DNA of 39,638 nt from Gammaproteobacteria bacterium (lineage in GTDB: Bacteria; Pseudomonadota; Gammaproteobacteria; Xanthomonadales; Rhodanobacteraceae). How positions within the stretch are numbered: the first letter of the stretch is position 1; the number at the start of each line of letters is the position of its first letter. Positions 16,418 to 24,748 of the stretch are shown here, piece after piece. The notes below the pieces were generated by a model. The model was not told the DNA's origin and did not search any database. It worked only from the letters and a program-made list of their open reading frames with translations. The stretch spans positions 1 through 39,638 of the forward strand of contig SHNG01000056.1 of the NCBI GenBank assembly GCA_004295005.1, read 5' to 3'. The position numbers were made by a program, and so were the translations under genes.

Positions 16418-16658
16418 GCGAGCGGCGATGACGCCTTTCGCTCCCCCCTGCGATTCAGGGAAGGCGTGAGTGTGAAGCTGTCTGCGGTATGTGCATCCAT
16501 TGGGACAGCAATAACGTCGCCGAATGCGGTGAATTCCGGTTGCACGGAACTTGCCTGATTGCCGGGAATCCCAGAATGGCGGCCTGTTGCCTGATTCCGC
16601 GTGCGCGACCGACTTCCTTGAATCCTTGAAATCACGCGATTGCATGTGTCAATACGCC

Positions 16659-17747
16659 ATGTTTCGGAAACCTATCAACATGAACCTCTGCGCTGCTGTT
16701 TCGATACTTGTCGGGATGACTATGGGAGTCCCGGCACATGCGGCGTCATCGCCGGCGGCGCTTGAATTCACCCCCGGGCAGGAAATGCCGGTAGAGGTGT
16801 ATCAAGGGGATCGGGAACGCCTCCACTTTGCGGTACGAAACGTCGCGGAGCATTCGATAACGATTGACAGAATCTTTCCGCGCAAGGGCGGGGGATCCGG
16901 AAGTGCCACGCCCAGTACCCTGGCTCCAGGTGCGGTTGGGAAGATCGAACTGGACTTTACCTTCCCCGACGCGCTCGGTGCTGGACAGGTCAACTTCCTG
17001 GTCAAGACCAACAATCCCGACAAGCCCACAGAGCTGCTGGGTGTCGGCTATTTCGTGCAATCCGCCTTCAGTCCCGAATTGCGCCTGTTCGATTTCGGCA
17101 GTCTGCATACAGGTCAAAGAGCGCGATCCACACTGGAAGTGACTTCGCGACTGGTTCCGGAGCTGAAGCTGGAAAAGGTCATTTCCAAGCCTGACTGGTT
17201 GGACGTTGAGATCAAACCTTCCGCATCAGGTTCCAGCCAAACCCAGCGTGTGGTTGCTACAACCACCAGCCTTCCTCCTGTCGGAATCGTGAATTCGGAA
17301 GTCGTCTTGAAGTCGAACCTCGATCATGAGCGACCGTTGCGAATACCCGTCCTGTTGCGCGCATTCGACAAGTATGCGGTTGACCCCATCCCCTTGAGTT
17401 TGGGTGGTGTTGACGAGGGCATGGACAAACACGGCAAACTTCGGATTACCCGTTATGGCGAAGGTGATGTCCTGATCGACAGCGTGGAAAGCGGAAGTCC
17501 CGCGTTGCGTACCGAGCGGGTTTCCTGCGGATCCGGTTGTGTCGATCTCATGCTGACGTTTGATTCCATGAAGGCGAGGGGCGGCCTGCGAACGGTACTC
17601 AAGATCAGCTTCAAGGACGATACCCAACCACTGTTGGTGCCCATTGATGCCCTGGTTGTACCCATCGGGGTCAAATCCATCGAACTGGGTGACCTGGATA
17701 CCCTTACCGTCCGCGGAACGACAGAAATGCTGGAGCCCAACCAATGA
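16659..17747 (+). CDS. Exported DUF1573-like (Hydin/ASH-type Ig-fold) protein
   Basis: About 362 residues. The N-terminus MFRKPINMNLCAAVSILVGM to PAHAA is a signal peptide with basic n-region, which is why I prefer the ATG at 16659 over the one at 16680; neither has a strong ribosome site. The mature protein shows Ig-like repeats typical of DUF1573/ASPM-SPD2-Hydin domains: a HFAVRNVAEHSITIDRIFP strand pair, VNFLVKTNNPDKP, LFDFGSLHTGQRARSTLEV, and a later NSEVVLKSNLD repeat. Such domains act as structural or binding modules in the periplasm or at the surface; no catalytic motif is visible. Its last 4 bases overlap the start of the next gene (ATGA), so the two are probably co-translated partners. 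Confidence 0.7.
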   Translation: MFRKPINMNLCAAVSILVGMTMGVPAHAASSPAALEFTPGQEMPVEVYQGDRERLHFAVRNVAEHSITIDRIFPRKGGGSGSATPSTLAPGAVGKIELDFTFPDALGAGQVNFLVKTNNPDKPTELLGVGYFVQSAFSPELRLFDFGSLHTGQRARSTLEVTSRLVPELKLEKVISKPDWLDVEIKPSASGSSQTQRVVATTTSLPPVGIVNSEVVLKSNLDHERPLRIPVLLRAFDKYAVDPIPLSLGGVDEGMDKHGKLRITRYGEGDVLIDSVESGSPALRTERVSCGSGCVDLMLTFDSMKARGGLRTVLKISFKDDTQPLLVPIDALVVPIGVKSIELGDLDTLTVRGTTEMLEPNQ

Positions 17748-18136
17748 AATGGCTTTTTGCAATGGCATGGTTGGTGGCACTCGGAAGCGCGAGTGCGAAG
17801 GACGCGGATGCCGGTATCCGCTACGCGACTCCGGTCCTGCATTGGACCAGCAAGGATGAAAAGGGCGTCTACGGTTACATCATTTATCGGTCAGCCAAGG
17901 CTGACGGACCGTTTTTGCGCATCAACAAGCGAATCGTCCCTGCAATTCGTCCAAAGAGCCCGGTATCCGGTGAAGACGCCAGGCTTCCAATCGAAAACCG
18001 GTACGAATTCAAGGACGTATCTGCGGATCCAGCGCAAACCTACTACTACTCAATCGATGCGGTTTCGAGAACCGGATTGAGCAAGCAATTGACCAGGCCG
18101 ATACGTCGCGAGCCACGCGCACTGCCCTCCAATTGA
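17744..18136 (+). CDS. Small exported fibronectin-III-like protein
   Basis: A 130-residue protein with a signal peptide (MKWLFAMAWLVALGSASA, cleavage after ~18). The mature ~110 residues look like one Fn3-type beta-sandwich: VLHWTSKDEKGVYGYIIYRS and QTYYYSIDAVSRTGLSKQ are typical C-strand and F-G strand signatures. The tail is basic (PIRREPRA). It is translationally coupled to the DUF1573-like gene by a 4-base overlap. No enzymatic motif. The pair may form an envelope adhesion or scaffold unit; that is inference. Confidence 0.7.
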   Translation: MKWLFAMAWLVALGSASAKDADAGIRYATPVLHWTSKDEKGVYGYIIYRSAKADGPFLRINKRIVPAIRPKSPVSGEDARLPIENRYEFKDVSADPAQTYYYSIDAVSRTGLSKQLTRPIRREPRALPSN

Positions 18137-18175
18137 GCAAGCGAAAAGGCCTCTCAACCGGTTTGCATTGAACGC

Positions 18176-20299
18176 CTATTTGCTGATCGGCTGCGCTTTG
18201 ATCTTGTGGCCGGAAAGCAAGGCTGCCAAGTCCGGGACTTGCTTCGCCTGCTGAAGAAGCGCCGGATTGGCGGCAAGGGCCTCATCGAGATGCGTCCTTG
18301 CCTGTTCATTCTGATCACGCCTCAGAAGAATCTGGGCCAGGCGGAATCGGGATTCCGCAAAATTTGCCTCGTTTTTGCGCACCCGGGAAAGCCATGCTTC
18401 GGCCTCCTCGAAACGCTGTTCGTCATACAGCTGCAGCCCCAACAGTGCTGCATAGACAAACTCGTCGCCGCCTGACTCGGCTGCTTTTTCAAGGGAACGG
18501 ATTGAACCTTTCCGATCCCCGGCAAGGCGCTGTTGCAAAGCCATGTTTTGCAGGATGCGCACATCATCAGGAGCAATTTCCAGGGCATTCTGCAATGCAC
18601 TCATGGCTTCGCTGTTGCGGCCTGTCGCGCGCAAGGTCAATGCCAGGTTTCCCCAAGCCGCGGCGCGGCGGGGTTGAAGGCGCACAGTTTCCATCCACTG
18701 CTGTGAGGCCGCCTCGTATTGGCCGCTGCGGGTGAGGGCATCGGCCAACGCGTAGTGGGTCTCTGCTTGCCCGGGATCAATTTCGATACTTCGTTTCAGC
18801 CTCGGAATGGCTTCCGCGAATCGATTCAGCTTGAGCAGCGATATGCCCGCTCGCAGTACCGCATAGCGGTTGTTTGGGTCGGTTTCCAGGACCTCGTCAA
18901 ACGCTGCCAATGCTTCCTCCAGGCGATTGGCATGCAGGAGGAACTCCGCATGTCGCAGGGTGTTGCGCTCCTTCAGGTGGTCGCGAGGATTGGCCAAGCC
19001 ATGGTCAGGAATTTCCTGAATGGACGCGTTGCCTAGGTAGCCGAGACTGGCGAGCTCGCGCATGGTTTCTTCGTCCTGGATTCTTGTTGAGTCCAGCAAA
19101 TCCCGTGGCGACTTCAGATTGAGCATTGCCAGCTGCATGCGGTCACTGCGGGCAACCTCCCTGGCGGCGAGATCAATCTGCTCCCCTGGATCTTCGGCAA
19201 TGTGATAGAGCTCGGGGACCGGGCTGCCGATGGCTTTCCATCCATCGCTGCGCAGGGCGGTAAGTGGTGACCAACCATAGGTTGTCCAGGGGACAAATGT
19301 TTCGCTGTATCCATTGGGGACAGATTGTGACTTGCCAAACATGGTGGGAGCGAGGCTGACCCCATCGGATTCGCTGAGCGTCGGCAAGCCCAGGAGCTCC
19401 AGGATTGTCGGTGCGATATCAATCAGTCGTGGCTGGATCCGGGGTTGTGCTGGTGCCAACCCGGGGTGATTGAACAACAGCGGGACCAACGTGGTGGTGT
19501 CGTAGACAAACAGCCCATGCTCTATTTCGCCATGCTCCCCGAATGCCTCAGCGTGATCTCCGCTGATCACGATCAAGGGCGACTGCCCGCTTGCACCCAG
19601 ATCATCGAGCAGTCTCCCGATTTCCCGGTCAACGTAGCGGATCTCTCCGAGATAGCGGGAGCGCTCATCGGCTCCTTCGAATCCGGCTGGCGGTGCGTAT
19701 GGGGTATGGGGGTCGTACAGGTGTATCCATGCGAACCAGGGTTTTCCGGCGCGCTCATGTATCCAACCCAATGCAGAGTCCACGGTTTCGCCGGCAGGGC
19801 GGTCCAGCCAGCCTTCCTTGCCGTTGGTCAAATGGTCATCGTAGAGGTCAAACCCGCGGTCCAGACCAAATCGCTTCAACAGAACGAAGGCGCTGACAAA
19901 GGCAGCCGTGTCGTAGCCGGCCTGCTTCATCCGGGTTGCAAGAACTTCCACGGACTCGGGAAGATTTTGGCCATTGTCACGAACGCCGTGACGCGCAGGA
20001 TTTCTCCCGGTCATGATGCTGGCGTGGGAAGGAAGGGTCAGCGGCGCAGGTGCGACCGCGTTCTTGAAGGCAATCCCCGATTGGGCAATCGCATCGATTC
20101 GAGGAGTTTGGTTTTTCCCTGACACCCATCCCAATCCATCCGGGCGCAGGGTGTCGATCGAAATCAACAGCACGGGGGTCCCGTTTGCCAGGCGGTGGTG
20201 GACAGGAAGGATCCCGCCCCAATCAACAACTCGGTACAAGCCATATCCCATGGCTCCTGCCAAGACGATGGTGGCAAGTGTTTTTCGAAATCGCTTCAA
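18176..20299 (-). CDS. Sulfatase-fold hydrolase/transferase with Thr nucleophile and C-terminal TPR array
   Basis: A 707-residue alkaline-phosphatase-superfamily protein. Residues ~8-25 are an N-terminal membrane anchor, so the enzyme should face the periplasm. Seen: metal ligands in LLISIDTLRPD (Asp49), LPSHASIMTGRNPARHG, HLYDPHTPY and VISGDHAEAFGEHGEIEHG. The position that is Cys/Ser (formylglycine) in true sulfatases (C-x-P-S-R) is Thr88 here (T-L-P-S-H). That suggests a phosphoester or phosphotransferase-type nucleophile, as in EptA/LtaS-like enzymes, rather than a sulfatase. Residues ~450-700 contain about six TPR repeats (AAFDEVLETDPNNRYAVLRA, FAEAIPRLKRSIEIDPGQAE). The start is a TTG with GAGG upstream; an ATG at residue 17 is less likely because it would cut the anchor. 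Divergent from rpsP. Confidence 0.8.
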   Translation of the reverse strand: MKRFRKTLATIVLAGAMGYGLYRVVDWGGILPVHHRLANGTPVLLISIDTLRPDGLGWVSGKNQTPRIDAIAQSGIAFKNAVAPAPLTLPSHASIMTGRNPARHGVRDNGQNLPESVEVLATRMKQAGYDTAAFVSAFVLLKRFGLDRGFDLYDDHLTNGKEGWLDRPAGETVDSALGWIHERAGKPWFAWIHLYDPHTPYAPPAGFEGADERSRYLGEIRYVDREIGRLLDDLGASGQSPLIVISGDHAEAFGEHGEIEHGLFVYDTTTLVPLLFNHPGLAPAQPRIQPRLIDIAPTILELLGLPTLSESDGVSLAPTMFGKSQSVPNGYSETFVPWTTYGWSPLTALRSDGWKAIGSPVPELYHIAEDPGEQIDLAAREVARSDRMQLAMLNLKSPRDLLDSTRIQDEETMRELASLGYLGNASIQEIPDHGLANPRDHLKERNTLRHAEFLLHANRLEEALAAFDEVLETDPNNRYAVLRAGISLLKLNRFAEAIPRLKRSIEIDPGQAETHYALADALTRSGQYEAASQQWMETVRLQPRRAAAWGNLALTLRATGRNSEAMSALQNALEIAPDDVRILQNMALQQRLAGDRKGSIRSLEKAAESGGDEFVYAALLGLQLYDEQRFEEAEAWLSRVRKNEANFAESRFRLAQILLRRDQNEQARTHLDEALAANPALLQQAKQVPDLAALLSGHKIKAQPISK

Positions 20300-20494
20300 G
20301 AAAACTGGCCTCTACGGGCATGGGTGGGCTTGCGACGATACCCGGTTCCCTTCAGCCGCACACGATCCAATGAAATTTCCGCAAACGATCCGGGGCAGCC
20401 GGTTCGACGCCTGTTCACAGGCTCCGGCACGAGCAGGCAAGTCGGACGCAGAATCGATTCATTCAAGATGGCAGTCGCAACTGCTTGTTGGGGC

Positions 20495-20522
20495 TTTCAT
20501 TTTCCCCGAAATCGGCTAGAAT
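20495..20522 (+). promoter_or_regulatory. Promoter of the rpsP operon
   Basis: TAGAAT (20517-20522) is a good -10, with TTTCAT (20495-20500, 16-base spacer) as the best -35. It lies ~75 bases before rpsP and should start the rpsP-rimM-trmD-rplS mRNA. The remainder of 20300-20494 holds no gene. Confidence 0.5.
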
Positions 20523-20597
20523 GCGCGGCTCACTTGGCCCGACCCGGATGCATTCCGGCGCGCGCGCCGGAAAACCTTGGAATATCAGAGAGATAAC

Positions 20598-20858
20598 ATG
20601 GTCAAGATTCGCCTTTCCCGTGGCGGCGCGAAGAAGCGCCCCTTCTACCACATCATCGTGGCTGATCAGCGTGATGCGCGCGATGGTCGCAATATCGAGC
20701 GAATCGGCTTCTACAACCCGATTGCTGCCGGCAAGGAAGTGAAGGTTCAACTGGACACCGAACGCGTGAAGTACTGGGTTGAGAAGGGTGCCCAACTGAC
20801 CGAGAAGGTCAAGGCGCTGTACAAGGCGGCATCCAAGCAGGCAGCTGCGGCTGCGTGA
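20598..20858 (+). CDS. rpsP: 30S ribosomal protein S16
   Basis: An 86-residue S16, needed for 30S assembly. The conserved [19 protein letters not shown] and the [20 protein letters not shown] signature are present, as is the [15 protein letters not shown] helix. The C-terminus is a short Ala/Lys-rich tail. The ATG at 20598 gives the canonical N-terminus, with GAGAGA as ribosome site. First gene of the classical rpsP-rimM-trmD-rplS operon; its stop overlaps the GTG of rimM (GTGA). Confidence 0.97.
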   Translation: MVKIRLSRGGAKKRPFYHIIVADQRDARDGRNIERIGFYNPIAAGKEVKVQLDTERVKYWVEKGAQLTEKVKALYKAASKQAAAAA

Positions 20859-21370
20859 ATGTGGTTGACGACCGGCTGATCCTGATCGGCAGGATTGTCG
20901 GGCTTCATGGGGTTGCGGGTGACGTCAAGATCGAGTCATTCACTGAACCCAGAATGCAGATTTTCCGCTACCAGCCGTGGACGCTGGTATCGGCAACCGG
21001 AGATCGCCAGATCAAGGGTTGTCGTGGCAGGGAGCATGGCAAGGGCATCGTTGCATCGATTGCGGAAGTCAACGACCGCAATCAGGCAGCTGGCCTGGTG
21101 GGAAGCGAGATCAAGGTGCGGCGGTCGGCATTGCCTGCGCCAAAACCCGGTGAATATTACTGGGCGGATCTTGAAGGGCTGGAGGTCGAAAACCTCGAGG
21201 GTGTTGCCCTCGGTCGCGTTTCGCATCTGCTCGCCACCGGCGCCAACGATGTCATGGTGGTCATGGATGGTGATCGCGAACGCCTGGTGCCGTTCGTGGT
21301 TGGGCAATATGTGAAACAGGTGGATTTCGGTGCGGGCCGCATTGCGGTCGACTGGGATCCGGATTTCTAG
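20855..21370 (+). CDS. rimM: Ribosome maturation factor RimM
   Basis: A 171-residue 16S rRNA processing and 30S head assembly factor that binds S19. Seen: the N-terminal RimM beta-barrel ([24 protein letters not shown]) and the PRC-barrel with [32 protein letters not shown] and LVPFV. The start is GTG at 20855 overlapping the rpsP stop; an in-frame GTG at 20861 is an alternative two codons later. trmD starts 26 bases downstream. Confidence 0.95.
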   Translation: MNVVDDRLILIGRIVGLHGVAGDVKIESFTEPRMQIFRYQPWTLVSATGDRQIKGCRGREHGKGIVASIAEVNDRNQAAGLVGSEIKVRRSALPAPKPGEYYWADLEGLEVENLEGVALGRVSHLLATGANDVMVVMDGDRERLVPFVVGQYVKQVDFGAGRIAVDWDPDF

Positions 21371-21395
21371 GGATCGTGTTCCGGGACTTGGCGCG

Positions 21396-22160
21396 ATGCG
21401 CATTGACGTCATCACGCTGTTTCCAGAGTTCATCGAGTCCTGTGCGTTGGTGGGTGTGGTTGGCAGGGCGCAGTCGCGCGGTTTGTTGCAGGTGAATACC
21501 TGCAATCCAAGGGGCTTCGCGACCGACAACCATCGAACCGTGGATTCGCGCCCTTTTGGCGGCGGTCCCGGCATGCTGATGGCAATTGCACCATTGCGCG
21601 ATGCGCTCGCCCGTGTGCAGCAGGGTTCGGCAAAGCCAGCGCATGTGGTTTGCATGAGCCCGCAAGGCTCAAGGTTGACCCAGCAACGGGTGATCGAGTT
21701 GGCCAGGCTTGATCGACTGGTTCTGGTTTGCGGTCGTTACGAAGGCATTGATGAGCGGGTCCTGGAGCATCTGGTCGACGAGGAGTTGTCCGTCGGCGAC
21801 TACGTTCTCTCCGGCGGTGAGCTTGCTGCGGCCATCATCATCGATGCGATAGGGCGGTTGCAGGATGGTGCATTGAACGATGCGCTATCCGCCGAACAGG
21901 ATTCCTTCAATGCGGGATTGCTTGATTGCCCGCATTACACGCGACCCGTCGAAGATGAACTCGGCGCGGTACCGCAAGTATTGCTGTCGGGTGACCATGC
22001 GTCGATCCGGCGTTGGCGGCGCAAGCAGGCTCTGGGAAGAACCTGGCTGCGGCGCCCGGATTTGCTGGCTCGCATGATGCTCAATGACGAGGATCGCGCG
22101 TTGCTTGAAGAATTCCGCCGCGAGTATCGGGCGGCCATGAAACCGCCGGGCGTGCAGTAG
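21396..22160 (+). CDS. trmD: tRNA (guanine-37-N1)-methyltransferase TrmD
   Basis: A 254-residue SPOUT methyltransferase making m1G37 in tRNA, which prevents +1 frameshifting. Seen: [12 protein letters not shown], the [12 protein letters not shown] loop, and the SAM-binding trefoil-knot motifs [13 protein letters not shown] and [17 protein letters not shown], then [15 protein letters not shown]. The ATG at 21396 gives the canonical start; the ribosome site is weak, consistent with coupling to rimM. Normal length. Confidence 0.96.
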   Translation: MRIDVITLFPEFIESCALVGVVGRAQSRGLLQVNTCNPRGFATDNHRTVDSRPFGGGPGMLMAIAPLRDALARVQQGSAKPAHVVCMSPQGSRLTQQRVIELARLDRLVLVCGRYEGIDERVLEHLVDEELSVGDYVLSGGELAAAIIIDAIGRLQDGALNDALSAEQDSFNAGLLDCPHYTRPVEDELGAVPQVLLSGDHASIRRWRRKQALGRTWLRRPDLLARMMLNDEDRALLEEFRREYRAAMKPPGVQ

Positions 22161-22197
22161 GGCGCCTGCAAACAAATCAAACATAGTGGTGAACGGC

Positions 22198-22563
22198 ATG
22201 AACCTCCTCCAACAATTTGAAGCAGAACAAATCACCCGTACCTTGCCCAGCTTCAGCCCGGGCGACACCGTGGTGGTCAACGTGAAGGTCAAGGAAGGCA
22301 ACCGCGAACGCGTACAGGCTTACGAAGGCGTGGTCATCGCCAAGAAGAACGCCGGCCTCAGTTCTGCATTCACGGTTCGCAAGATGTCGCATGGCACTGG
22401 CGTTGAACGCGTGTTCCAGTCGCACAGCCCGATCATCGATTCGGTGGTGGTCAAGCGCCGCGGTTCGGTGCGCGGTGCCAAGCTGTACTACCTGCGTGGC
22501 CTGCAGGGCAAGGCAGCCCGAATTCGCGAAGATCTCGGCGCCGCCGGCGATCCACAGGAATAA
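22198..22563 (+). CDS. rplS: 50S ribosomal protein L19
   Basis: A 121-residue L19 at the 30S-50S interface. The signatures [54 protein letters not shown] and [17 protein letters not shown] are textbook. The ATG at 22198 fits the family N-terminus ([10 protein letters not shown]); an in-frame GTG at 22186 would add four residues. Last gene of the operon, followed by a strong terminator. Confidence 0.97.
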   Translation: MNLLQQFEAEQITRTLPSFSPGDTVVVNVKVKEGNRERVQAYEGVVIAKKNAGLSSAFTVRKMSHGTGVERVFQSHSPIIDSVVVKRRGSVRGAKLYYLRGLQGKAARIREDLGAAGDPQE

Positions 22564-22610
22564 GGCATTCCCGTCTTGGAGCATTGAGTCGCGTCTGTGC
22601 TCCTCGTCGC

Positions 22611-22645
22611 AATACGGCCGCCGCAAGGCGGCCGTATTGTTTTTC
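22611..22645 (+). terminator. Strong rho-independent terminator after rplS
   Basis: A perfect 12-bp stem (AATACGGCCGCC / GGCGGCCGTATT) with GCAA tetraloop, followed by GTTTTTC. This is the clearest terminator in the window and insulates htpG. Confidence 0.93.
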
Positions 22646-22724
22646 AGGGCTAGCGGAACACCTGGCTTGTACATGCAGAGGCGCCATCCATTGCGCGGCG
22701 CGTTGTGGGGTTTCGACCAGGAAG

Positions 22725-22752
22725 GTTGAAAACCCGCCTGACATCCCCATCA
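22725..22752 (+). promoter_or_regulatory. Sigma-32 (heat-shock) promoter of htpG
   Basis: GTTGAAA (22725-22731) and CCCCATCA (22745-22752), separated by 13 bases, closely match the RpoH consensus CTTGAAA - 13 to 15 - CCCCATnT. Predicted transcription start is near 22758, ~30 bases before the htpG ATG. Confidence 0.8.
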
Positions 22753-22787
22753 GCAGGTCAGCATTGATCCGATGGAGACGTCCAACC

Positions 22788-24653
22788 ATGACCGCTGCCA
22801 CTGAAACCCGCAAGTTCGAGGCCGAAGTCGCCCAGGTTCTGCACCTGGTCACCCATTCGCTGTATTCGCACAAGGAGATCTTTCTTCGCGAACTGATCTC
22901 AAACGCCTCCGATGCCTGCGACAAGCTGCGCTTCGAGGCCATCGCCAATCCAGCCTGGCTGGCTGGTGATCCCGAGTTGCGCATCGATGTGAGCATCGAC
23001 AAGGATGCGCGCACCTTGAGTGTGCATGACAACGGCATCGGCATGAGCCGCGATGAGCTTGTTTCCAATCTCGGCACCATTGCCAGCTCCGGGACGCGCC
23101 GCTATCTCGAGTCCATGAGCACAGAGAACCGGTCCGACAGTCGCCTGATCGGGCAGTTCGGCGTCGGCTTCTATTCGGCATTCGTGGTAGCCGATGAAGT
23201 CACCGTGACCAGTCGCGGTGCTGGCGACAGCGGCAGCGAAGGCACTCGCTGGCACAGCAATGGCAAGGGCGAGTACAGCCTGGAGACCGTGCCCGATGTG
23301 GCGCGTGGCACCACGGTCACCCTGCATCTGAAGGAGGATGAAGGCGAGTTCCTCGATTCCTGGAAGTTGCGCAGCCTGGTTTCCCGCTACTCCGAGCACA
23401 TCGGCTTTCCCATTCGCATGCAAAAGGTGAGCGAAGGCAAGCCGACTGCGGAATGGGAAACCGTCAATTCCGCATCCGCACTGTGGACACGCCCGAAGAA
23501 CGAATTGAAGGATGAGGACTACCAAGCCTTCTACAAGTCGTTGAGCCATGACTTTTCCGATGCCCTGAGCTGGACCCACAACCGGGTGGAAGGCAACCAG
23601 AACTTCACTTCTCTGCTGTTCTTGCCGGCCAAGGCCCCGTTCGATTTCATGCAGGGTCGTGAGGAACGCAAGGGCCTGAAGCTGTACATCCGCCGCGTAT
23701 TCATCATGGATGCCAGCGAACAGTTGCTGCCTGCGTATCTGCGTTTCGTGCGCGGCGTGGTTGACTCCGATGACCTGCCCCTGAATGTCAGCCGCGAAAT
23801 CCTGCAGCAGAATCGCCAGGTGGAACGCATCCGTGGTGCCTGCACCAAGCGCGTACTTGACCTGCTCGACAAGCTGGCGGCCGATGACGCGGGCAAGTAC
23901 ATGACGTTCTGGGAGGCTTTCGGTGGCGTGCTCAAGGAAGGCATCGCCGAAGACGCCGGCAACCGGGAGCGCATCGCCAAACTGTTGCGCTTCTCGTCAA
24001 CCCAATCGGATGGGCCATCGCCAAGTGTTTCCCTGGACGACTACATTGCCCGCATGCCGCTTGGGCAGGACGTCATCTGGTACATCACTGCGGATTCCCA
24101 TGCGGCAGCCAAGGGCAGCCCACAACTGGAAGCACTCCGGGCCAAAGGCACCGAAGTATTGCTGATGTCGGATCGCATTGACGAATGGATGGCCGGATAT
24201 CTCACCGAGTATTCCGGCAAGAAGCTGCGTCATGTCGGCAAGGGCGAGATTGAACTCGATGCGACCGCCAGCGAGGCACACAAGGCCAGTGAGGAAGCCG
24301 CGGCACCGGTCGTTGCACGCATCAAGGAGTTGCTCGGCGAGCGCGTGCGCGACGTGAAGGTCAGTCGTCGCCTGACGGATTCCCCGTCCTGCCTGGTGCT
24401 TGACGAGTACGACATGGCCTTGCACCTGCGTCGTGTCATCAAGCAATCGGGCCACGAAATGCCGGATGCCAACCCCACCCTGGAGATCAATCCAAAGCAT
24501 GCCCTGGTCAAGCGTCTGGAGGCAGAAGGCGACGAGGCGAAGGCAACCGACCTGGCCATGCTGCTGCTTGAGCAGGCACAGGTGGCCGAGGGTGCGCAGC
24601 TTGAGGATCCCTCGGCGTTTGTGCGGCGCATGAATCGCGTTCTGCTTGGATGA
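22788..24653 (+). CDS. htpG: Chaperone HtpG (Hsp90)
   Basis: A 621-residue bacterial Hsp90, a dimeric ATP-dependent chaperone that works with DnaK. Seen: the GHKL ATPase domain with FLRELISNASDACDKLRFEA, DNGIGMSRDEL and GQFGVGFYSAF; the middle-domain SREILQQNR with catalytic Arg; and the C-terminal dimerisation domain ending MNRVLLG. The ATG at 22788 is preceded by GGAG. It is a single-gene unit between two terminators and carries a good sigma-32 promoter. Length is normal. Confidence 0.97.
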   Translation: MTAATETRKFEAEVAQVLHLVTHSLYSHKEIFLRELISNASDACDKLRFEAIANPAWLAGDPELRIDVSIDKDARTLSVHDNGIGMSRDELVSNLGTIASSGTRRYLESMSTENRSDSRLIGQFGVGFYSAFVVADEVTVTSRGAGDSGSEGTRWHSNGKGEYSLETVPDVARGTTVTLHLKEDEGEFLDSWKLRSLVSRYSEHIGFPIRMQKVSEGKPTAEWETVNSASALWTRPKNELKDEDYQAFYKSLSHDFSDALSWTHNRVEGNQNFTSLLFLPAKAPFDFMQGREERKGLKLYIRRVFIMDASEQLLPAYLRFVRGVVDSDDLPLNVSREILQQNRQVERIRGACTKRVLDLLDKLAADDAGKYMTFWEAFGGVLKEGIAEDAGNRERIAKLLRFSSTQSDGPSPSVSLDDYIARMPLGQDVIWYITADSHAAAKGSPQLEALRAKGTEVLLMSDRIDEWMAGYLTEYSGKKLRHVGKGEIELDATASEAHKASEEAAAPVVARIKELLGERVRDVKVSRRLTDSPSCLVLDEYDMALHLRRVIKQSGHEMPDANPTLEINPKHALVKRLEAEGDEAKATDLAMLLLEQAQVAEGAQLEDPSAFVRRMNRVLLG

Positions 24654-24705
24654 CAGGCTGTTGAGCTGATCACACAGCGGCCGGGAACTGGGTTATCGTT
24701 GACGA

Positions 24706-24740
24706 CGGCGCGGGGCTGAAACCCGCGCCGTTTCTCTTTT
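24706..24740 (+). terminator. Rho-independent terminator after htpG
   Basis: A perfect 9-bp stem (CGGCGCGGG / CCCGCGCCG, loop GCTGAAA) followed by TTTCTCTTTT, 52 bases after the htpG stop and only 8 bases before the next start codon. Confidence 0.85.
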
Positions 24741-24748
24741 GCAATCAA

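Noticed and set aside
18176-20299. Calling the TPR-fused enzyme an arylsulfatase
   Set aside because: Thr occupies the formylglycine position and the C/S-x-P-S-R motif is not met.
20485-20490. TTGTTG as -35 for the rpsP promoter
   Set aside because: It is 26 bases from the TAGAAT -10, too far for a sigma-70 promoter.
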